From contig JAUWQS010000025.1 in NCBI GenBank assembly GCA_030610915.1, forward strand, positions 1 through 11,761: a DNA stretch of 11,761 bases. Direction: 5' to 3'. This document shows positions 7,332 to 11,761 of the stretch, piece after piece; position 1 is the first letter of the stretch, and each line of letters opens with the position of its first letter. The translations under genes and the position numbers were made by a program. Origin of the DNA: Pseudomonadota bacterium (lineage in GTDB: Bacteria > Desulfobacterota > Syntrophia > Syntrophales > JADFWA01). The notes beneath the pieces were generated by a model. It saw only the letters and a list, made by a program, of their open reading frames with translations. It did no database searches and was not told the origin of the DNA.

Positions 7332-7368
7332 GGTTCACGGTTCAGAGGTTCACGGTTCAACGGTTGAA
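7332..7368. repeat. Heptamer-type tandem repeat (GGTTCAC family, 5 units)
   Basis: Units GGTTCAC, GGTTCAG, GGTTCAC, GGTTCAA and GGTTGAA start at 7332, 7339, 7347, 7354 and 7362. The alternating 7 and 8 base steps make a 15-bp higher-order period. GTAACTACTCA immediately precedes the array (7321-7331) and is an inverted copy of the core found at 727-737. Confidence 0.7.
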
Positions 7369-7406
7369 TGAAGAGAATCGAGTAACATCTCAGTAAATTT
7401 GGGTAG

Positions 7407-7554
7407 GGGCGACTTTAATCGCCCATATCGGGAGGTTAAAACCTCCCCTCCCCTAATTTATTGAGAAGTTCGTAGGGTGGATTAAGCGGAGCGAATCCAC
7501 CGAAATTTGTCCCGTTAGGGACATTTGAAAATAGCCCGGCAATTTATTGCCGGG
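7407..7554. repeat. Cluster of five short hairpins (REP-like island)
   Basis: Five perfect dyads occur in 148 bp: GGGCGA/TCGCCC (7407-7424), GGGAGGTT/AACCTCCC (7430-7447), GGTGGATT/AATCCACC (7476-7501), TGTCCC/GGGACA (7508-7523) and CCCGGCAA/TTGCCGGG (7535-7554). None is followed by a T-run. Their sequences differ, so this looks like several unrelated short palindromic repeats nested in one spacer. This island and the two arrays before it account for most of the 296 bp between the mannosidase and the fusion gene. I see no ORF or clear promoter here. Confidence 0.7.
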
Positions 7555-7599
7555 ATGAGAATATGTAACCCAAAAGTCCCGTAGGAACGACAGAAAACG

Positions 7600-10500
7600 G
7601 TGGATCGAGTGGCAAAAATAATGTGGAAAAGACAGAAAATGGTTATGCCTTCCGTTGATATGGGGGGGACCAAAATAGATTTTGCTTTTCTGACAATGGG
7701 CAAAGAAAGCAAAATAGCCCTGCAGTATCCTTCCACAGATGTGGTAAAGGTGAAAGGTATTACCGATGCCGGGAAGACTCTGAAACGGGTTGGGGAACTA
7801 ATTAAAAAAAGAACCCGTGAAGCGGAAAAGAAGGGATGGCTTGTGATCAGGCTTGTGGGAATGGGGGCGCCCGGTCTGTATTTGGAAGACGGCGGCGTGG
7901 ATCCGAGAACAGCGCCCAACATCTCCGGCCTTGCAGAGATAAAACCGGCAAAGGCGCTGGAGGATATCTTAGGTAAAGAATGGAAAGTATATGTAAATAA
8001 CGACGGTGTAGTACAGGCGGTCGCAGCGGCAAATGCATTTGTCCACTCACCCGACTACACAACAAAATGGGAAAAGATCGTGGAAGAAACCGGCGGCCGG
8101 GTCATATATTTTGGCCCTGGCACAGGGTTTGGCGCCGGCAAGGTCATTATTATACCTAAGTGGAAAAAGGTGCGTCCTATGCCGGGATCTCAGGCTTTTT
8201 TCGACTTCCTGATAAGGGATGGCAAAAGGGCGGAGGATCTCTTATGCGGTTATGGTCTTGGAAAGATTGCCCGGCAGGTGGAAAGACAAAACCTTGAAGA
8301 GGGGAAGACTGTTTTATTGAAATTTGTGGAGGGGTATGACAAAGGTAAGAAGTTTTCCGGTAAATTACGAGAGGCACAGTTGACTGGAATTTCGAGCAAG
8401 ATCATATCCGATGCTTACTATTCCGAAGATAAGGATGCGAAAAAAATTGCGGAAGATATATTTGTTCAAGCCGGCAAAGATATGGCAAAGCTGATGATTC
8501 AATTGCATGAGGGCGAGGGAGAAAAGTCAACCTTGAGGTGGGATAGTGAAGATTGGCAATCCGTAAGGGGTATAAGGGTATTTTTGGTTGCCGGTTTATT
8601 GATTAAACCTGCAGGCAAGGAAGTAATTCTTCCGTCCGTTAGAGAGACCCTGAGTAAAGCGGGTTATTCTGAAAAAATACACATAGTGGAGATAGATCGG
8701 CTTCCTGCAATAAAGAAGATCAATGGCAGGATTGGGATAGCCGGCCCTTTGCTGATCGTTCCTGAAGAAGAGATATTGCAAAAAAAGTGGGGAAATTTTC
8801 TTATAGCAGGACAGAACAGGATCAGCCGTCATATTAGCGATATGGTGAAAACAACTTTCAGTGAAAACGAAAGGCCAATTATTTTGGGCATAGACGGATA
8901 TTGCGGAGTCGATTGGGGGAAAAGTGTCTCTCACCTAAAAAGAAGGCTCGAAAAAGATGGCTTTGCTTTAGAACTGATAGATTTTGCGTCATTTTATAAG
9001 TCAGGCAAAGAGATAGAAAAGATTATCCTGCCCCTTATGGGAGACGACAAGACATTTGGACGGATATTTGGTGGCAGGTTGGAGGATTTTCTGGATGAAC
9101 ACCGCATAGATAAGCTGAAAGAAACGTTTGAGGATTACAAAAAAGAGAGGCCAAAATCGCCGAAAGTAATAATATGTTTTGGACCTGGCGCTGCCTGCAG
9201 GCCTCTTATAGGTCTATATGACCTTATCTTCTATAAGGAGATAACCCGCGAAGAGATCGCCAGGCGTCATCGAAAAGGGTTGGTTTTCCCCTTGGGGGAC
9301 AGCGGAAAAGACAAGTCCGGCAAAGGACAACCCGTTTACCTGCCTGGAAAAAGATTTCACTACGTAGATTTTCCTGCACTGGACAAGCACAGAAAATCTA
9401 TTCAGAAGCGGATTCATTTCTATGTGGATGATAATCTCGAAGGGGAACCAAAACTCATCGACCGAAAAATATTAGATGAGATGATTTTGCATATTGCTCA
9501 AAGGCCCATTCAGCTTAAAAAGTTCCATGATGAAGGCATCTGGGGAGGGCAGTGGCTTAAAAAAATTCGAGACCTGCCGGAAGAAATGGTAAATTGCGCA
9601 TGGGCTTATGAGCTGATGGCCTATCACATGAGCGTTAAGATCCCTGTCAGCGGAAGTTTTATTGAAATGCCCTTTGCAAACATCTTAGACAGGCAGTCGG
9701 ATAAGATTATGGGGAAACGGGTCAATAAGATGTTTAAAGGAATATGGCCGATACGTGTTAATTACGACGACTGCTGGGAAGGGGATGATATGGCTATTCA
9801 GATCCATCCGGATTCTTCTTATATAAAAAAGATTTTTGGCGAGCCTTTGCATCAGGATGAAAGTTATTATATCATGGCATCCACGCCGGATGCCTGCGTA
9901 TATTTGGGGCTGAAGGACGGCATTGCCTTAAACGAGTTTTACAAAGCTGTCCGAAAGGCCGAAAGAGAAGGAATTCCCTTTGATCACCGCAAATATGTGA
10001 ATATCTTCCCGGCTAAAGAGGGGGATCTGTTTCTCATTCCTGCAGGGACTGTTCATGCCTCAGGAAAGGGGTGCGTTGTATTGGAATTGAGCTCTACCAC
10101 CGACAGGTATACTTTCCATTTGTACGACTATCTGAGGCCGGATCTGAATGGAGAATTAAGGGGGATACATTCAAGGCATGCATTTAATATGGTGAAAAAA
10201 TATCCTCATCGAACCACTTCCTGGGTCAGGAAAAATTTGCTGCAGGGACCAAGAATAATCAGGAAAGGAGATGATTGGGCGGAATACCTTCTTGGCGGTA
10301 TGGAGGAAATGGTTTTTGAAGTCCATCGGTTTGAATTTGCCGCAACCATCGAGGACGATACAAATGGTGTCCCTCACGTCTTGAGTATGGCCGAAGGAGA
10401 TAGTGTTACCATACAATCACATCTGTTTTCTGAGAGACAATTCAGTCTAAAATTTTCCGAAACAGTAATCGTGCCTGCCTGTTTTGGGAAATACATTATC

Positions 10501-10623
10501 ATAAATGATGGAGACAAACCCTGCAAGGTTCTGAAAACTACAGTCAACACATCGTGGCATAAACCCTGCTCAAAGGCTGAAAAGATGGAGGTGAACACCA
10601 ATGAAAAGCGGACAAATGTCTGA
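7600..10623 (+). CDS. Fusion: ROK-type sugar kinase + P-loop kinase-like domain + class I mannose-6-phosphate isomerase
   Basis: This single 1007-residue cytoplasmic polypeptide has three parts. Residues 15-395 are ROK/glucokinase-like: phosphate loop DMGGTK (20-25), likely catalytic D135 in VNNDG, GPGTGFGAGK (172-181) and CGYGLG near 216-221. The classical ROK zinc cysteines and ExGH sugar motif are not seen. Residues about 425-590 are nucleoside-kinase-like with GYCGVDWGKS (433-442), a P-loop altered by extra residues, and DLIFYKEITREEIARRHRKG. Residues about 620-985 are a class I phosphomannose isomerase with zinc ligands Q734, H736, E754 and H819 (QIH, QDES, PAGTVH). The second and third parts together resemble known long class I isomerases (GIWGGQW motif); the ROK part is added in front. 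Expected role: sugar to sugar-6-phosphate, then mannose-6-phosphate to fructose-6-phosphate. The GTG at 7600 has a poor ribosome site; ATGs at 7621 and 7639 are alternatives. The 3' end overlaps trxB by 23 bp. Confidence 0.85.
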   Translation: MDRVAKIMWKRQKMVMPSVDMGGTKIDFAFLTMGKESKIALQYPSTDVVKVKGITDAGKTLKRVGELIKKRTREAEKKGWLVIRLVGMGAPGLYLEDGGVDPRTAPNISGLAEIKPAKALEDILGKEWKVYVNNDGVVQAVAAANAFVHSPDYTTKWEKIVEETGGRVIYFGPGTGFGAGKVIIIPKWKKVRPMPGSQAFFDFLIRDGKRAEDLLCGYGLGKIARQVERQNLEEGKTVLLKFVEGYDKGKKFSGKLREAQLTGISSKIISDAYYSEDKDAKKIAEDIFVQAGKDMAKLMIQLHEGEGEKSTLRWDSEDWQSVRGIRVFLVAGLLIKPAGKEVILPSVRETLSKAGYSEKIHIVEIDRLPAIKKINGRIGIAGPLLIVPEEEILQKKWGNFLIAGQNRISRHISDMVKTTFSENERPIILGIDGYCGVDWGKSVSHLKRRLEKDGFALELIDFASFYKSGKEIEKIILPLMGDDKTFGRIFGGRLEDFLDEHRIDKLKETFEDYKKERPKSPKVIICFGPGAACRPLIGLYDLIFYKEITREEIARRHRKGLVFPLGDSGKDKSGKGQPVYLPGKRFHYVDFPALDKHRKSIQKRIHFYVDDNLEGEPKLIDRKILDEMILHIAQRPIQLKKFHDEGIWGGQWLKKIRDLPEEMVNCAWAYELMAYHMSVKIPVSGSFIEMPFANILDRQSDKIMGKRVNKMFKGIWPIRVNYDDCWEGDDMAIQIHPDSSYIKKIFGEPLHQDESYYIMASTPDACVYLGLKDGIALNEFYKAVRKAEREGIPFDHRKYVNIFPAKEGDLFLIPAGTVHASGKGCVVLELSSTTDRYTFHLYDYLRPDLNGELRGIHSRHAFNMVKKYPHRTTSWVRKNLLQGPRIIRKGDDWAEYLLGGMEEMVFEVHRFEFAATIEDDTNGVPHVLSMAEGDSVTIQSHLFSERQFSLKFSETVIVPACFGKYIIINDGDKPCKVLKTTVNTSWHKPCSKAEKMEVNTNEKRTNV
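10587..10593 (+). promoter_or_regulatory. Strong Shine-Dalgarno for trxB inside the fusion gene
   Basis: GGAGGTG lies 7 bases before the ATG at 10601, and is the best ribosome-binding site in the window. It is within the coding sequence of the fusion gene and fixes the trxB start at 10601 rather than the in-frame ATG at 10616. Translation of the two genes is probably coupled. Confidence 0.8.
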
Positions 10624-11617
10624 GGATATTTATGACATCATCATAATTGGCGGAGGACCTGCAGGTCTCACAGCTGGTCAATATGCGTCAAGGGCCATGC
10701 TGAAGGTATTATTGTTTGAGGGTATTTCCACTTCCAGTCAGGTTACTGTTACCGATCTTGTGGAAAATTATCCGGGCATTCCCGAACCGGTGAGCGGTCT
10801 TGAACTCCACAGCCGATTCAAAAGGCAGGCAGGCGGGTTCGGTCTCCCGACCGGGCCGGAGGATGTAATATCTGTTACAAAGGCGCAACTTGTTCTGAAT
10901 CAAGTCGAGGATCGTTCAGGACAGGCTGTTGATGGGTGGGAAATAAAAACAGACGGCAATACATATTATACCCTTTCCGTAATTATTGCCACGGGCGCAT
11001 CCTGGAAAAAGCTGGGCATCCCCGGGGAGGAGACATTCCTTGGCAAAGGTGTGTCATTCTGTGCTACCTGCGACGCACCCTTTTATAAAAATAAAGAAGT
11101 TGTAACTATTGGGGGCGGCGATGTGGCAGTTCAGGAGGCCCTCTATCTCACCAAATTTGCCAGTAAGGTTACCATTGTCCATCGCAGGGACCGCCTGCGA
11201 GCGACAGGTATCTTAAGGGAAAGGGTCTTCGCAAACAATAAGATAGACTTTGCCTGGAACTCAGCGCCGGAGGCCATACTCGGAGGTGATTCTGTCACCG
11301 GCGTGAAGATAAGAAACGTGAAGACACCCGATGATTACAGGGTGATTCAGGCAGACGGCGTCTTCGTATTCATTGGTCTAAAGCCGAACACTGAAGTTGT
11401 TCGTGGTATTGTGGAACTTGATAATAATGGATATATTCTGGCGGACAGTAATATGATGACATCGGAGAGGAGTATATTTTCCTGCGGTGACTGCATCAAA
11501 AAACTATTCCGACAGATAGTGACAGCCTGCGGCGATGGGGCAACGGCCGCATTCTCCGCTCAGTTGTATGTGGAGGCATTAAAGGGGGAGACCTATGGAG
11601 ATTTCAGCTCAGATTAG
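10601..11617 (+). CDS. trxB: Thioredoxin reductase (NADPH)
   Basis: TrxB is a cytoplasmic flavoenzyme that passes electrons from NADPH through FAD to thioredoxin. The 338-residue product begins with the FAD dinucleotide fold GGGPAG (17-22). It has the redox pair CATC (C154, C157) followed by DAPFY and the NADPH-binding fold GGGDVA (171-176). HRRDRLRA at 194-201 is the basic motif that selects NADPH over NADH. The C-terminal FAD motif reads CGDCIKKLFRQIVTACGDGA, where most relatives have AGD near the start; the substitution to Cys is mild. Length is slightly above the usual 310-320 residues. The start overlaps the fusion gene by 23 bp with a strong ribosome-binding site. The pairing with a mannose-metabolism gene has no obvious biochemical reason. 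Confidence 0.93.
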   Translation: MKSGQMSEDIYDIIIIGGGPAGLTAGQYASRAMLKVLLFEGISTSSQVTVTDLVENYPGIPEPVSGLELHSRFKRQAGGFGLPTGPEDVISVTKAQLVLNQVEDRSGQAVDGWEIKTDGNTYYTLSVIIATGASWKKLGIPGEETFLGKGVSFCATCDAPFYKNKEVVTIGGGDVAVQEALYLTKFASKVTIVHRRDRLRATGILRERVFANNKIDFAWNSAPEAILGGDSVTGVKIRNVKTPDDYRVIQADGVFVFIGLKPNTEVVRGIVELDNNGYILADSNMMTSERSIFSCGDCIKKLFRQIVTACGDGATAAFSAQLYVEALKGETYGDFSSD

Positions 11618-11626
11618 TCTCTAGTG

Positions 11627-11761
11627 TCTGAACGAAAACTAGGATTTTTCGTCAAGGTCAAGGAAGATCAAAATTTTAACCGCAGGAATACATTGAGTAT
11701 TTCGAGGATTAAAATTTTTATCTGACGCAGAGATTGGCGAAAAAGACAGTTTTCGTTCGGG
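11627..11761. repeat. Nested long imperfect palindrome (MITE-like) at the right edge
   Basis: The stretch folds on itself in layers. GAACGAAAACT (11630-11640) pairs with AGTTTTCGTTC (11748-11758). Inside, TTTTTCGTCAA pairs with TTGGCGAAAAA with one G-T. GATCAAAATTTTAA (11666-11679) pairs with TTAAAATTTTTATC (11709-11722), 13 of 14. AATAC-ATTGA-GTATT closes the tip. The outer stem can extend by G-T pairs to the last base, so the element may continue past the window. It starts about ten bases after the trxB stop and could also end that transcript. I found no coding capacity in it. Confidence 0.75.

Noticed and set aside
44..7368. Short direct repeats as a CRISPR array
   Set aside because: Units are 7-10 bp and directly adjacent, with no spacers, and no cas genes are present.
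490..7668. Runs of seven G in rfaE2 (490-496) and at the ROK phosphate loop of the fusion gene (about 7662-7668) as phase-variation switches
   Set aside because: Both arise naturally from adjacent Gly codons in conserved motifs (KGGD and MGGT), and seven bases is short for a phase-variable tract.
7515..7922. 135-codon reverse-strand frame spanning the spacer and the start of the fusion gene
   Set aside because: It overlaps the ROK phosphate-loop coding region antisense and crosses the REP-like hairpins; no domain is recognisable.

Overview
The window looks like a chromosomal segment of a Gram-negative bacterium. A stand-alone heptose-phosphate adenylyltransferase (rfaE2) implies heptose-containing LPS. 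A short DksA with the DxxDxA tip motif, full-length PriA and a low-molecular-weight thioredoxin reductase are ordinary bacterial housekeeping genes. Moderate GC, a stand-alone RfaE2 and many short palindromic repeats between genes suggest a deltaproteobacterial/Desulfobacterota-like or Nitrospirota-like lineage. That placement is a low-confidence inference from style, not a marker-gene result.

Layout, all genes on the + strand: (1) 151-681 rfaE2; (2) 885-1247 dksA, flanked by inverted copies of a 23-27 bp repeat; (3) about 1634-4063 priA; (4) a 480 bp gene-free stretch holding nested palindromes and a second copy of the repeat that lies just upstream of rfaE2; (5) 4544-7303 a GH38 alpha-mannosidase resembling the MngB (mannosylglycerate hydrolase) branch, with no signal peptide; (6) a 296 bp gene-free stretch with two tandem-repeat arrays and five short hairpins; (7) 7600-10623 a 1007-residue fusion of a ROK-type sugar kinase, a kinase-like P-loop domain and a class I mannose-6-phosphate isomerase; (8) 10601-11617 trxB, overlapping the fusion gene by 23 bp with a strong Shine-Dalgarno inside it; (9) a nested ~135 bp imperfect palindrome running to the right edge.

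The most interesting content is genes 5 and 7. GH38 would release mannose in the cytoplasm, the ROK domain could phosphorylate it, and the isomerase domain would turn mannose-6-phosphate into fructose-6-phosphate. Together they would form a compact cytoplasmic mannoside-to-glycolysis module with two of its steps on one polypeptide. The lack of a signal peptide or nearby transporter hints at an internal substrate such as a mannosylated compatible solute or glycan. Several catalytic motifs differ from the classical families (GH38 His-Asp, ROK ExGH, the P-loop), so substrate assignments are tentative.

The second theme is the spaces between genes. There are three unrelated tandem arrays with 7-bp (or 7/8-bp) periods and one with a 10-bp period. 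Two of these run into the 3' ends of genes and encode their last residues. Several dispersed palindromic repeats are also present.
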